DNA of 64,000 nucleotides from Erpobdella octoculata (GCA_963978895.1 OZ022242.1:6972299-7036298), one strand, 5' to 3'; shown: positions 12,450 through 24,770, counted from the first letter of the stretch. The notes: generated by a model from the letters alone, not told the origin. Numbers and translations are program-made.

Positions 12450-15400
12450 ATGCAATATCCTCAGCATTTCAACCGTTATCTACCTCATGTTTCAGCACTT
12501 CCAATCCATGGTCAAGTGGTACCGCGGGCGGCCAAACGTCTACCATACAATCAGGAGGTGGCTGTGCGTCTTGGGTGTATGCAGCTAATCATAGGAATAT
12601 TGTGCTTTTTATTGAACGTAACAACACTGTTTATTTTGGGTAGTTTCTCCATAACTCTTATAAATTACGGATTTTGGGGTGGAGCAATAGTGAGTATATT
12701 AATTGCTTACGTATTTTTAAATTGCTTCTCTGATTTTCTTCCTATTATTATTATTACTACACAATTTAAATTAATAGAAGTAATAAACAATTTATGTTAG
12801 TGAAGCTGCAAGAAAAGATTTAAGATTCTAATTTGGCTAATTAACTCATTATTTAGTAAGGATGTACCGGTGATTTGTTTGCATCAAGTATCAGATCGGA
12901 TTACAGCTGTTCTAACAAGTATTCTAATGTTGTTGTGGCTTATTCTTCTAATCACGTTTAGAGTTTTGTTTAGAAGTGTTTTGATAGAAATACTAAATAA
13001 ACCGAACAGTTCAATGTAGTAACATGACCCCACCATCTAGTAGCGTTTTAAGCAGGCGACGCTTCAGTGCTGTAGGAGATGTTCACATAGATGATAGAAG
13101 TCGGTTAATGCTTGAGAGGACTGAGCAATTTATATTTCTTATAATCCACTGAGCAATTTATATTTCTTATAATCAATATACCCTTCCTTTATTTCAAATA
13201 TGATTCATGTGAATGACTATGGTCGTGAGTGAACTGTTTATGCCTGTAAATTGTCAAAACAGCACTGCCTTTGAGTTGCGTTCATAAAAATGTGAATTGA
13301 ATTTGTTTATTATCAGAATCAGACATATAAAAAAAGTCTATAGAACTTAGCAATAAATAAGTTGATGAGTCTGAAAGTTTTATTTTTGATGAAGAGGAGC
13401 TACACCAGGCTCCTCTATACTGACAGAGGCTGGAGGACGCGCGACTCCTAATATTTTAATTCGTTTTGACCTAATATAAATTAAGAACTGAATTTTACTC
13501 CAAAATCCAGCATTCAATATCGGGCCGAATCTGGTTTTGTAATATCTGGGCATGTCTAATATCCGCTATCTGGTACATCCCTATTATTAAGTATACTATT
13601 TTTAATTCAGTTTTTCAGCTCTGGATTGTCGTGCCTGCTTTCTGGACAACGTGTGCTACGAAAAAACTTAGTAAAAATATTTTTTACAATTTGAAAAACT
13701 TTGACAATTAAAAAACTTGTAGTTTTGACATCCTCTATATTCACTTCACTTCACCGTGTTTGCTTGCTTGAGCCATACATTGGGATCCTTTGACCCTTAA
13801 AAAAACAAACTTTCAATCAAGCTGAAATTTATTGAATTTATTTGTAGTCAAAGATTTTATATTTTAGTAAATGTTCAGATTGGTTGGAAAAAATTTCGAT
13901 AAAATATAAAATTAAATAAACAAATGTTATTTTTAAACCTTCGAAAAGTTAAAAATTTTCTGTGGAAAAACAAACCACCAGTTTTTAGCTTATTTTATAA
14001 CAATAGAATTTAATTTTTAATTTTTTAATATTAATTTCAACACTGGTTTTACTTGCTTGCTTGTGTGCTTGTTTGCTTAAATGTTTGCAAACCTTGAAAG
14101 TGAAAATTAACTAATTTCCCGCCATCTAATTGAGCAGAAATTTAAAATATAAGCTCGCTCTTTATGACAACATTTTCTATTAAAGTTTAAAAAATGTTTG
14201 AAGAAAATTTCAATTTTTAAAAACGTTTATCTATATTTTATAACAAAAACAAATCAAATTACATATATAAATTCTAAAAAATGTCATTTTAAGAGAAAAT
14301 TTTTTGCAATAAATAAAAAACTGGCAAATTCAGAAATATAAGAGATTTTGTTTTAAAAAACTGGATTTTTACGGCTTACTTGTTTAATTAAAAATTTTAT
14401 AACAAAAACTTTGTTTTTTCAATATTGATTCAAAAGTTTCTTATATTTTCAATCCTCATATACTTCACATCACATATTAAGTATTTAGAAGACTGCGGTT
14501 AATGTTTTTACACACTTTTACTTAACTTGACTTCTCTGTCTGTCGATCTGTAGTCAAAATTTGCAATCGATTTTAAACTAGCTTCCCGATGTGCTAGAAA
14601 CTTAAAAATTCAAACATACCTCCGAACTGATGAACAATGCATTCTATCAAATTTTCGAATCGACTGGACAAAATTTAACTAAATAATTATTTGTGATATT
14701 TTCGTCGAACTATTTATTGTCTATGCTAATATGCTCGTTGTTTATGTAACAGAATGTGGCCTACATAATCGATTATATAAAAGTGTGTTTTTAAAAAACT
14801 TTGTTTTTTTATTCACTTGTTTTATTTTAAAGACTTATTATCATCAAGAAAAGATAATAGCAAAAAAATTGAGAACTGTCTAATTAAAAAATATAGAGGA
14901 TTTGTGAAAAACAAAGTTTTCAACCGGTTCATTTGTATTAAAACTAGTTTATTATATGCATGAATTAAAATTTTTCAGATAGTTTCCACAAATGTCCTAT
15001 CTATTATTGCAGCTTGTATAGCTGGCGCAGGATTTTTCACGGGCGTTCTAGGTGGAATATTTAACAATAGTTACTATCATAATGCTGTGAGTAAACAATT
15101 AATTTTCAATACTAATTAAAAAAATAATTTTTTCAGTAAAATAGGCATCGTTTTGTAAAATATAATATTAAAGTTTAAATTTTTAAATTAATTTGTGGAA
15201 AACACAATGAAACAACAAATTTAAAATTTTGTCAGACAACAATCAATTGGATTTTAGCGGGATTATCATTGACAGAACTAATCATAGCCATTGTAAGTTC
15301 TGCTAATTGCTGTAAAAGTTACTGCTGCATTTCAGACACTATACAAGTAAGTTTTCAGCACAGGTAGATGTTGTTTTAATTTTTTTAGGTTATTATTTTG

Positions 15401-17621
15401 CATAATTGTTTTTTAAATCAATTTTATCGATTTCACCATCTTTGCTTGAGTTATATTTTGGTACCTTTTGGTACCTTTTGACGCTTGAAACAACTAATTT
15501 TCCGTCATTAAATCTAGCTGCTTTCGGTGGATTTAGTTGTTATCAAGGATTTCACATTTTGTTGGATTTCCAGATTGATGATTGGACTACATTTAAATGA
15601 AATATAAAATTAAAGTAATTATAATTTCTAAAAATAAAAATCAATTATGAATAATCATGAGAAGAAATGAACCATCAGTTTTTATTTTATTTTAAATATT
15701 TAATTTTTTAATTTATAAAATTTATAATAAAAATTTTGTTTTTTTTTCTTATTGATTCAAAAGTTCTTTATATTTTTAATTTTCACATGTTTAACAGACA
15801 AGTATTTAGAAAACTGTGGTCAATGTGTTTTTATTTTTAAATTTATTATCATCACAAAAACTTTCAAAAAATTTTAAGCTGCTGAATTACAAAATTTAAA
15901 ATTTTTTTTGAAAATCAATGTTTTCAAAGGTTCTCTTGTTTAATTATTTTGTTTTTGTGACTCATTTATTTAATTTAAACTGACATCTTTTTGTCTGATA
16001 GTATAGAAAAGGTTTTTAATTATGCTAAATGATAGACTTACATAATGACCAGTTTCAAAAATAGCAAAAATATTTGTCACAAGCTAGTTGATATACTGGT
16101 TTGCAATACATATTGCTCTTAATACATTTTGAATAAGTTATAGTAATTCTCTATACTATGGCTTACCTAAACATACTTTACAACCTTTGAATAAAGTTTT
16201 TAACTTTGCTGTTCGACTTCTAAAACGTTCTGTTTGAAACCATTAATTGAACGACGCACAAAAGTCAATTAATATCCTCTTCCCACAATTATTATTTCAC
16301 ACCCTCATTAAATCATTCTTTTGCCAAACATTTTTTTCTTATGCCGGTCCATATACGTAAATATGTTTGCCTTCTAACTTATTGTGCAATTCCCTGTTCA
16401 CTTTTTGAAATGGTTTAAAACATTTTTATCTGCTACACTTATCGAAGAGCATTTTGAATTTTATGAAAAGTTGCTATATAAGTTCACTTGATTGATTACA
16501 GCTAGCTGTTATTTAATATTTTGAAAACGCTTACACAAGCTTTCAACAAAGAATTTGTCTGTATTAAAGTTTTTGACGTGAAAGTTATTTTTACGCATAT
16601 AATGCGCATTCTGACATCAAAAATTGTTTTTGCTCTATTATTCACAAAATGTAAAGACGTTTAAAGTATTTTTTAATAATATGGATATATTACATTTTTA
16701 CAATCAAATTGTGTTTATTTATAAAACTGGATATTTTTAACCGCTCTCTAAGCTTTTTTTAATAGTTTATAGTCCTTTACACCAGGTGTTTTCAGACTGT
16801 AATGGCTGTGTGTTGGAAGCACCTACTTTCTGTCGTAGATCATAATTTGATTCTTTTAACTTTTCTCTTCTCCTTTCTCCAGGCTTGTGACTGGCTTGCC
16901 AAATCAATGCGGATTTCTTCTCTAGGCTTTCATATAAGCACGTTATATTGGAAAAAATACATTTCGGTATTTTTTCAAAGAGAACAATAAAATTTTTCAA
17001 TCCTTATTATTCTGATTAATTAAAAATAATTTTGCTTTTGTTTTGACTAAAAATGTACTTTATTAATCATTTTGCTGTTTTAAATATTATAACATTAAAA
17101 TACAAATACCTAGACAGTGATGGTTTACAATCCTGCTACCAATCAATTGATGTCTGTTGTCGCTGCTCAAGGTTTCTAAAATGGTCTAATTGTTTGTTGA
17201 ATTTTTTTTAAATTAAAAACTTTTAAATTTCACAAATTAAAATTGTTATATCTTTAATAAAATTTTATTATAAACACGCCACTGATGCTTTCTAAAAGGT
17301 CAATATCCAAATCAGCTACCAGACCAACATTACCAGTATCAAAATCAAAGCAACCTATATTCAAATGAAAGAAACCAATATTCAAATCAACAAAATCACT
17401 TTCCAAATCGACCTGATCAAACTTCAAATCAATTCAGCTATCATTCATCTAAATTTGGACAAAACCAAAATCAACTGACGCTCCTTCAAAATAAAATGCA
17501 CAAAACTTTAAATCGACTGAGCCAATATCAAAATCAGCTCGATCAAAGCTCTAATCAGCTTCATGAAAACTGTACAGCTCAAATCAAAAACAATGATTGT
17601 GAGTCACACACTCCTTCCTAA
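12450..17621 (+). CDS. MS4A-like four-transmembrane protein with Gln/Asn-rich tail, six exons, 299 aa
   Basis: Proposed exons: 12450-12689, 13611-13670, 14979-15086, 15236-15346, 17114-17171 and 17299-17621; all junctions are GT/AG and in frame, total 900 nt including TAA. TM1 is MQLIIGILCFLLNVTTLFIL. TM2 spans the exon 1/2 join (FWGGAI, then FFSSGLSCLLSG), matching the WGG...ISGSL signature of MS4A proteins. TM3 is in exon 3 (NVLSIIAACIAGAGFF) and TM4 in exon 4 (INWILAGLSLTELIIAIVSS), followed by a Cys cluster NCCKSYCC that could be palmitoylated. Exons 5-6 encode a ~125-residue cytosolic tail (TNQLMSVVAAQ, GQYPNQLPDQHYQYQNQS...) dominated by Gln, Asn, Ser and Tyr. The function is unknown; MS4A proteins are membrane channel/receptor modulators. 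Exons 2 and 5 are short and were chosen by motif and phase, so they are less certain. The start is the first ATG and could have upstream non-coding exons. Confidence 0.75.
13302..13451 (-). mobile_element. 5'-truncated copy of the CR1-like LINE (3' UTR only)
   Basis: This matches the 3' UTR of the full LINE at 52810-52970, including TTGTTTATTATCAGAA, the GAGGAGC...GCTCCTC hairpin and TACTGACAGA. It stops near the ORF2 end. It lies in intron 1 of the MS4A-like gene and differs at several positions, so it is older than the full copy. Confidence 0.8.
14506..14833 (+). repeat. Dispersed ~325-bp repeat, copy 1
   Basis: It is nearly identical to 48025-48357: both start CACTTTTACTTAACTTGACT and share CATACCTCCGAACT, GTCTATGCTAATATGCTCG and AAAAGTGTGTTTTTAAAAAA. 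Class unknown. It lies in intron 2 of the MS4A-like gene. Confidence 0.8.
16150..16440 (+). pseudogene. Decayed LINE ORF2 C-terminal fragment
   Basis: Readable pieces such as LQPLNKVFNFAVRLLKRSV and, in another frame, FAKHFFSYAGPY followed by an NSLFTF-like stretch parallel the LINE C-terminus at 6208-6468. Stops and frame changes show it is dead. It is in the last large intron of the MS4A-like gene. Confidence 0.5.
16755..16915 (+). repeat. Dispersed repeat (TTTATAGTCCTTTACAC family), copy 1
   Basis: It shares ATAGTTTATAGTCCTTTACA, GAGGTGTTTT-like and CTCCTTTCTCCAGGCTTG blocks with 30062-30225. Both contain a plausible LINE 3'-region pyrimidine tract, but the class is not proven. Confidence 0.55.
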
Positions 17622-17873
17622 ATTTCATCTGATCCATCTCGTTTGAAGATGACCCGTGCAGATGAGACATTCATAAATACATTTGATATAGATACGCTCA
17701 ACACAAGATATTATAAAACATCGTTTTTATAGTTTTAGAAATTTACTGTTGTCTCTTAGTACGTATGTTACCAAATTTTACAAACCCAGAAAATTATTTT
17801 TGTTTTTTTTTAGTGCAGAAAAGAAACGTGGTTTTTAAAAGATTTTTATGTACTGTATTTATGTATATATATA

Positions 17874-18058
17874 CTAGTGGGGTACCCGGCGTTGCCCGGG
17901 GTTTTTAGAGGTTTTTCTTTCGTTTTTTTCTTGCTTCCGTTTCCTTCCCAGCTTGCTCTCCCGCTCCCGGTCGCTTTCCCGTTCCCAGTCGTTTTCCCGT
18001 TCCGGGTCGCTTTCCCGTTCCCGGTCGTTTTTCCGCTCCTGGTCGGTTTCAAGCAAGA
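17874..18058 (-). mobile_element. H1 Helitron-like 3' end
   Basis: CTAG at 17874-17877 is followed (on +) by the hairpin ACCCGGCGTTGCCCGGGG, TTTTTAGAGGTTTTTC and tandem GGTCGCTTTCCCGTTCCC-type units. The 5' end is not identifiable; the sequence runs into other repeats at about 18060. Confidence 0.6.
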
Positions 18059-19104
18059 GGGCAAAAAGCGGAATGTTTGCAAACTTCGAAAGTGAAAATT
18101 AACTTACTTCCCGTCATCCAATCGAACGTAAAATCTCGGCTCGTCCCACCTTGACTAAAGGTTCGGCCCGTCTGAAAACCCTAAAATCACGGCCTAGCCC
18201 GGCCCGTGCAGTACTCTAATATATAGAGACGGTTCGCTTTTTTTAAGCATAAAATTCCAGCCTGGCTTGTTATTTAAACCCGAACTGATCCATTTCATAA
18301 GCACAAAAATCCCGGCCCGGTCTGTGATAAAATGGACTCAAACAGTTTTAACGGGCACAAAACTTCACATTTTAAAAAAGAATTTTTCGAAAAATAATGA
18401 GACACGTATTTTATTATTTAAAAAACCCAAATACTAAATTTTAATGATTTCAGGTTTTCAGTAATTGAGTTTTCAAGCAAATAATTTTTTTCTCCACCCC
18501 ACATTTGTAGTTCTAGATGCCAAAACATAAAAAAATTGGTAAAACATGTGTAACTATTTAACTATATTTTCTAATTAGTATCTAAATACTAATTCTTATA
18601 TCTGTAGTATTCTTAGTTTCAAAGTGGCAGTTAATCGAAGAAAAATATAACCATATTTTCCACCGCACATTTGAAGTCCTGGAAAAAAATGATTAAAATA
18701 TGTATTTTGTTATTTTGTAATAATAATTTTGGTACTAAATTGCAAAACTTTCACATTTTTAGTTTTGGAGTTTTTAAGCAAATTTTCCTTTCTTCATCCC
18801 ACATTTGAGGTCCTGAAAACCAAATTATTACAAATTGATAAAATAAGTATATCTTTATATTTTGAGTAAGTACTAAATACTAATTTTTACATCTGTTGCA
18901 CTTACAAATTTTGAGTAGCAGTTATTCTAAAAACAACTCTATTTTCCACCCCACATTTGATGTCTTGAAAAACCAAATTTCAAAAAATGGTGAAAAACGT
19001 ATCTTTTTTTAAAGAAGAATTTAGATTCCAAATTTCCAAATTTTCTCATTTTTGGTTTTTGAGATATGCGTTGTTTTAGAATTTAAAACAAGTAAATTAA
19101 AAAC

Positions 19105-19892
19105 GAATTTTTAAAACCAATGCTTTTATATGTAATTAAAACACAAATTTTGCAATCAATTTTTTCTTATATTACTCTTTTATTTTATGTTAAAGTCGAA
19201 ATATCTTAATTATATCGAAATATCAAAATTAATTAAAATTATCTAAATTAATTGACTTATTGTAAAACTAATAATTGAATATTGCATTGTCTTCTATTTT
19301 GAGCATGTATGCAAAATTTGAAAAAATCTATCATCAGGAAGTGACTCAAAAATTGATTGCAAGATTTGAAACAGACAGAGAAACAAACAGACAGACAGAG
19401 AAACAGAGACGACGAGTTAATAAAAGCATTGGTAATAATAATAAAAATATCATCAAAAAGCATCGAATTTAAATATCTCAACTATTTTCATGAAAATTTC
19501 GTACACGCTTGAGAATCGCGGTCAGTGAGTGTGGTTTGTGTTAACTTGGTAAAATAGTCTGCCAGTCGGTTAGCGTTTTGTGGTCAAGAAAACCCTCAAG
19601 AAAACCCTCAAGAAAACCCTCAAGAAACCCCTCGATAAAATCCTCAAGAAAATTAAGTAAATTAATTGACTTATTGTAAAACTAATAATTGAATATTGCA
19701 TTGTCTTCTATCTTGAGCATGTATGCAAAATTTGAAAAAAATCTATCATCAGGAAGTGACTCAAAAATTGATTGCAAGATTTGAAACAGACAGAGAAACA
19801 GACAGACAGAGAAACAGACAGACAGAGAAACAGACAGACAGAGAAACAGACAGACAGAGAAACAGAGCCGACGAGTTAATAAAAGCATTGGT
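19105..19892 (+). mobile_element. M1 repeat element (class unknown) inside an H2 copy
   Basis: It starts AACAAGTAAATTAAAAACG, has ACCAATGCTTTTA near one end and TAAAAGCATTGGT at the other (inverted 13-mers), and ends GGTAAAAA. Inside are GACAGACAGAGAAACA repeats and a 12-bp repeat, CCCTCAAGAAAA, at about 19588-19635. An internal segment appears twice (19250-19425 and 19665-19880). An inverted relative is at 58044-58785; shorter ones are at 33652-34120 and 26857-28662. Confidence 0.7.
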
Positions 19893-20017
19893 AAAAAACC
19901 CTTTCTTAGTGGGTGCTTACGCTATAAAAGTAATATAAGTTCCAAATTTCACGTTCCTAGGATGAAGAATTTTAGCTCGGCGTTGATTATCAGTCAGTCA
20001 GTCAGTCAGGACATGTT

Positions 20018-20151
<134 letters not shown>

Positions 20152-20319
20152 TTACTATATTTAATAAAAATTTAAATAAACATACCTATTCAAAATTGTT
20201 TTATCACACATTTATTGTTCTTAAAAAATAAAAAGTTTCATAACCTCAGAAATTTAACGTGGTTTAGGATCTTATCTGGAAAAGATCCACGGTTTATAAA
20301 TCCCTTACACAGTTTAGCA

Positions 20320-21159
20320 TCAAAAATCATCAACGTCTTCTTCCTTATCATCATCATTTGCTTCCTCGTTATCATCATCATTATCTTCATCATCATCATC
20401 ATCATCATCGTTGTTTTTCATATAAAATCTTCGAATGTTTAATCTGTAAGAAAATAAAATGCAATAATCATAATCCAAGTATTCTGTCAAAGTTAATTTT
20501 TTGTCATCTAGGAATTTTCTTAGCTTCTCGGAACAAAACAATAACCACTTATATGCTTCTTCAGGGCTTTTTACTGAAAGAATATCTGTCTGAAGTATTT
20601 TTAAATAGTAGTCAACAAATGATTTACGTTCATTTTCAGCCGAAAAATGCTTAAGTAACATTGTAACATGATCGTCGTTATAATCCTCGATGTCATGATT
20701 CTCGAGTTCTGGTATACATTTACATAAATCTTTGTATAAAGATAAAAAATTATAATCAAACTCTTTATAAAGAGCAAAACTTAATTCGCCGCTTACATAC
20801 AACTTTCGTAATTTTTTTGTGCGGCATTTCAACCAAATATAAGCATTTTGATAACTGGTTACGTAAAAACATTTTTTGTGAAGTCGAAGAAGAATTTTTT
20901 TACAATCCGTTGAAATATTTACTTTGGTAAACACAATATTATGTATTGGAGATCGACATAAAGCACAAGATTGCTTAACCAAGAAAGCCTGCTTTATACA
21001 AGAATGACAAAATATATGCGAACAGTTATCTAAATATGCAAATTTAGTTGTAAGATCGTAACAAATTGGACATTCAACGGGATCAAAATTTTTTTCTGGT
21101 AGTAAGATTTTCGCGTATGGGCTTCTACAATGGTTGCCTTTAATACAATAAGAATCCAT
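20320..21159 (-). CDS. Intronless RING-finger protein with acidic tail, 279 aa
   Basis: The N-terminus carries a C3HC4 RING (residues about 30-70): CPICYDLTTKFAYLDNCSHI then FCHSCIKQ and CALC. This points to an E3 ubiquitin ligase. Two stretches look like an internal repeat of about 45 residues: NAYIWLKCRTKKLRKL near 107-122 and EAYKWLLFCSEKLRKF near 200-215, each followed by a Tyr/Leu-rich FDYNFLSLY or LDYDYCILF segment. The last ~35 residues are almost all Asp, Glu and Asn, encoded by a CAT-rich tract at 20325-20410. The reading frame is uninterrupted although the surroundings are repeats, so it is either a functional single-exon gene or a recent retrocopy or transferred gene. Substrates are unknown. 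It lies between (AT)n arrays. Confidence 0.75.
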   Translation of the reverse strand: MDSYCIKGNHCRSPYAKILLPEKNFDPVECPICYDLTTKFAYLDNCSHIFCHSCIKQAFLVKQSCALCRSPIHNIVFTKVNISTDCKKILLRLHKKCFYVTSYQNAYIWLKCRTKKLRKLYVSGELSFALYKEFDYNFLSLYKDLCKCIPELENHDIEDYNDDHVTMLLKHFSAENERKSFVDYYLKILQTDILSVKSPEEAYKWLLFCSEKLRKFLDDKKLTLTEYLDYDYCILFSYRLNIRRFYMKNNDDDDDDDEDNDDDNEEANDDDKEEDVDDF

Positions 21160-21261
21160 TGTTAGTTACTCAAGTCTATCAGAAGTTTTTTCATAAGACA
21201 ATCAACAATTTCGGTTAACAATCAAAACTTGAAAGACTTTTTGAATATTGATTTTTAGGAA

Positions 21262-21367
<106 letters not shown>

Positions 21368-21374
21368 GATTAAG

Positions 21375-21830
21375 TCTGTTTATATCAATCAGCAATTGAC
21401 ATGTATAAGTATGCACACGATCTTTTACCCCAACACTCAAAAATCATCTTTATAAAGCAGAAGAAGTGCACAAACAATTTGTACGATCTAAAAACTATTT
21501 CTTTTTGGGATCGATCTGCCTGACACTTGGAAAGCATTCATTAAAAATGGGTCCTAAGATCTGGAATTCTCTGCCGCATGACATCAACAAAAGTTCTCTC
21601 AGCTCATTCAATGCTTCTCTGAAAAACTACCTGCTGCACAAGACTTTGAAAGACTTCATACCAATTCAGTGAAGATATTTGCTCTTTTGTAAATTTTTAC
21701 TTTTTTTTTTATAAATTTATGTACAGGGTTCACAAGAAGAATTGTTTTTTTCTGTTGTCCTTTATTTATTTTTGTTAAAATTGTCATTTTTGTAAGAATA
21801 AATTAAAAAAAAATATGTTGAATAAACCAA
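21375..21830 (+). pseudogene. LINE ORF2 C-terminus with 3' UTR, 5'-truncated
   Basis: The frame 21466-21672 ends a LINE ORF2: FFLGSICLTLGKHSLKMGPK, IWNSLPHDINKSSLSSFNAS, then LKNYLLH and a stop. An A/T-rich 3' UTR with AATAAA (21797) follows. This is a different LINE lineage from the one at 52796. Confidence 0.65.
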
Positions 21831-21839
21831 AAATATAAG

Positions 21840-22055
<216 letters not shown>

Positions 22056-22357
22056 GGTGGAGCTTATAGAGCCAAAACAATTAAAATTATTATTATTTTT
22101 GAAAGTCTTACCCTACTAATCCGTTCCTTTTAGTAGAAAAACACTGTGTAAAAATTATGAGAAAAGGTTTTTATATTTAGAGGTAACTCAAGTACCTCAA
22201 AAATTAAAAAAATTATGAACATTTTAAGAATTACGAGTATAGTGTAATTTATTGTTAAAAAGGCAGTAATTATTGATGAAAACATTAATAATGAATAATC
22301 TTTTTTCAATTTTCACTATTAAGTTTCTGACTAAAGTTTATAGATTTATGGAAGCCT

Positions 22358-22735
22358 TCAAAGAGTCTGTTTCTTGCTATCAAGATACTTTTTGTGATAG
22401 TACAGCTGCGATCCATCATGTGTTAAAATTTCACTGTACTCCTGAATAAGTGCCACTCCACGCTCAGCGTGGTCATTAACAACTTTTAAGTTTTCCACTA
22501 TTTCTACAGCCTTCTTGTAGTCGTTTCTGTCTTTCCACAAGTCCGGATCAACCGCAAGAAATCCATCTTGAAGTTCCATGATGCGAAACAGTGTCATTGA
22601 CTTTGCTGTGACGAAATCTTCCAAGTTTTTATCCTTAAATGAATCAAGAGCAACAGTGATTCGCTTGGAATGATTCTGATCTTGGTCTTCTTTATTCTGC
22701 ATGGTATTTACCATCAGCCTCTTGAAGATTAGCAC
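22358..22735 (-). CDS. Uncharacterised ORF with a VVNDHAERGVALIQEYSEIL-type motif, 125 aa
   Basis: A clean frame, with a first ATG at residue 8 (MVNTMQNKEDQDQ...) and a GTG upstream. The C-terminal half contains NDHAERGVALIQEYSEILTH. From memory, similar motifs end larger uncharacterised proteins that are multicopy in some invertebrate genomes; I cannot confirm this here. It is probably the last exon or a truncated piece of such a protein rather than a whole gene. No catalytic motif is visible. Confidence 0.4.
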   Translation of the reverse strand: MLIFKRLMVNTMQNKEDQDQNHSKRITVALDSFKDKNLEDFVTAKSMTLFRIMELQDGFLAVDPDLWKDRNDYKKAVEIVENLKVVNDHAERGVALIQEYSEILTHDGSQLYYHKKYLDSKKQTL

Positions 22736-23064
22736 ATAGTTAGAGTAAAAAGCGCCCTACGTTTTAAGTTTAAACAAGTAAAGGAAAAAACGAGTTTTTT
22801 AACACAAACTTTGATTTCAAATACACTCGATGTGTGTATGTGTGTATGTATACGAAAGATGTCCAAATTAATTTTTTTTGTTTTTTTAAATTGAATCATG
22901 TATTGTAGAAAAAAAATATTCGTTTATTATGAATGAAACAGAGGACATGCCGCCCCTTATGATATTTATATAGCGCCGTATGCAGCAGAAGCCGCTTTAA
23001 GGGCGCTTTACAATGTTAGCAACTTGCAGATAAGACTATCGGCGAATGCGGTGTTTTACTGTCA

Positions 23065-24157
23065 TCTATATATATAAAAATGAATGTTTGTATATATATT
23101 AATGTCCTTTAGGCATTGCTACACCATTCATCCGATCGTAATGAAATTTTCACACAACCTTGAGAGTCAAGGGGAAAGTCAAATAAAAAAAAAATTTGAA
23201 ATCCGTCACAAAATGAGCGGAGCGGAGCGGGTGAGCGAGCGGGAACTATATATATATGTATGTGCGTATGTATGTGTGTATGTATGTATGTGTATGTGCA
23301 TGTATGTGTGTCTGTGTGTGTGTTTATGTATGTACTAGCGGAGATACCCGGCGTTGCCCGGGTTTTTTAGAGGTTTTTCTAATGTTTGTCTCTTTCTCTC
23401 CCGTTTCCTTTCTAACCTGCTTTCCCACTCCTGTTCGCTTTCCCGCTCCCGGTCGCTTTCCCGCTCCCGGTCGCTTTCCCGCTCCCGGTCGTTTTCCCGT
23501 TCTTGGTCGCTGTCCGTTCCGGTTCGCTTTCCCGTTTCTATAATAGACAAACTAACCCACAAACATTCATATATATATATAGTCTTAGCAAATCTATTTT
23601 ACGTTTTATAGGCTAACAGAAGTTATGAAAGAATGGAAAAGAAAAAATGAGCGTGAACGGGGACGGGAACGGGAGAGCAACCGTGACCGGGAACGGGAGA
23701 CCAAGCATGACCGGGAACGGGAGAGCAAACGTGAGCGGGAACGGGAAAGCGACCGGGAACGGGAAAGCGACCGGGAACGGGAAAGCGACCGGGAACGGGA
23801 AAGCGACCGGGAACGGGAAAGCGACCGGGAACGGGAAAGCGACCGGGAACGGGAAAGCGACCGGGAACGGGAAAGCGACCGGGAACGGGAAAGCGACCGG
23901 GAACGCGAAAAGCGACCGGGAACGCGGAAAGCGACTGGAATCGGGAGAGCAAGCTTGGAAGGAAACGCGAGCAAGAGAGAAAATCGATAACAAAACTTCT
24001 GAGCGGGAAAGCGACCGGGAGCTGGAAAACGACCGAGAGCGGAAAAGCGACCGGGAACGCGACGAAAACGGGAAAGTGGAGAAGGAAACGGGAGCGAGAG
24101 GGACAAACATTAGAAAAACCTCTAAAAACCCCGGGCAACGCCGGGTAACCCCGCTAG
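23065..24157 (+). mobile_element. H1 Helitron-like composite
   Basis: The 5' end is A|TCTATATATATAAAAATGAA; the 3' end is CCCGGGCAACGCCGGG, then TAACCCCG and CTAG|T (24154-24157). Inside, a second CTAG end in reverse orientation starts at 23335. It is joined at about 23585 (ATATATAGTCTTAGCAAATC) to a GAACGGGA-rich segment. The same internal join occurs at about 29458, 39030 and 52445. Confidence 0.7.
23735..23915 (+). repeat. 18-bp minisatellite inside H1
   Basis: About ten near-perfect units of GCGACCGGGAACGGGAAA. Because 18 is a multiple of three and the unit lacks stops, several frames on both strands stay open and give Arg/Glu/Ser-Asp or Arg-Ser dipeptide repeats. These are not genes. 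Confidence 0.9.
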
Positions 24158-24419
24158 TCCAATATAAAGATATGCTGAAAGTTTCAGCTTCCTAGCTATT
24201 CAAAAAACTGGTTAAATTTCACTTGCAAGATTTATGTATAAAAAAAGCCACAAACACACATATACACACACACAAAAAGAGATTGTAACCTAAATAAAAT
24301 TTGTAAAAAGATATGGCTTGTTCGTTATGCGAATGTCCACAATTAATGCATGCCTCCATCAAGACATTTCTCGCACATCCCAGAGAAAAATTATTTTCTT
24401 CATTTGACTGAGGTAACGA

Positions 24420-24556
24420 GAAACAAGGGGATGCGGAAGAGCGAGTGGGAATGGAAAAACGCGGGAGAGCGGGAGAGCAAGCGGAAACGGGAGAGCGAGC
24501 AAGGGCGAGCAAGTGACCGAATACTGAAGAGCAAGTGGGAAAAGGAAAAGAAGTGT

Positions 24557-24614
<58 letters not shown>

Positions 24615-24770
24615 AGGAGTAGGAATGGAAGCAGAAGAGCTAACGGTTAAGGAAACGGGAGCAAGAGTGGAAGAGAGAGAAAGAAAAATGTGAGAAAAAA
24701 GGCAAGAGGGAGAAAAAGTGTGGGAAAGAAAAATTATGGAAGAGCCTTTAAAAACCTTGATAACCACAAT
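24420..24770 (+). mobile_element. Degenerate H1-like repeat with (GA)n
   Basis: GAGCGGGA-type units, a pure GA run at about 24556-24614 and a weak CCTTTAAAAACC remnant of the H1 3' region. It ends AACCACAATAGT without a proper CTAG. Confidence 0.4.

Noticed and set aside
19588..19640. CRISPR- or telomere-like short repeats (CCCTCAAGAAAA units)
   Set aside because: Adjacent tandem units without spacers, part of the M1 repeat.
22960..23030. Possible SINE tail (GCGCCGTATGCAGC, GGGCGCTTTACAA)
   Set aside because: No Pol III boxes or second copy identified in the window.
23606..24195. Arg-Ser / Arg-Glu-Ser-Asp rich frames resembling SR splicing proteins (also at 38612-39005 and 51784-52666)
   Set aside because: They arise from the 18-bp H1 minisatellite, are open in five frames at once and have no RRM or other domain.
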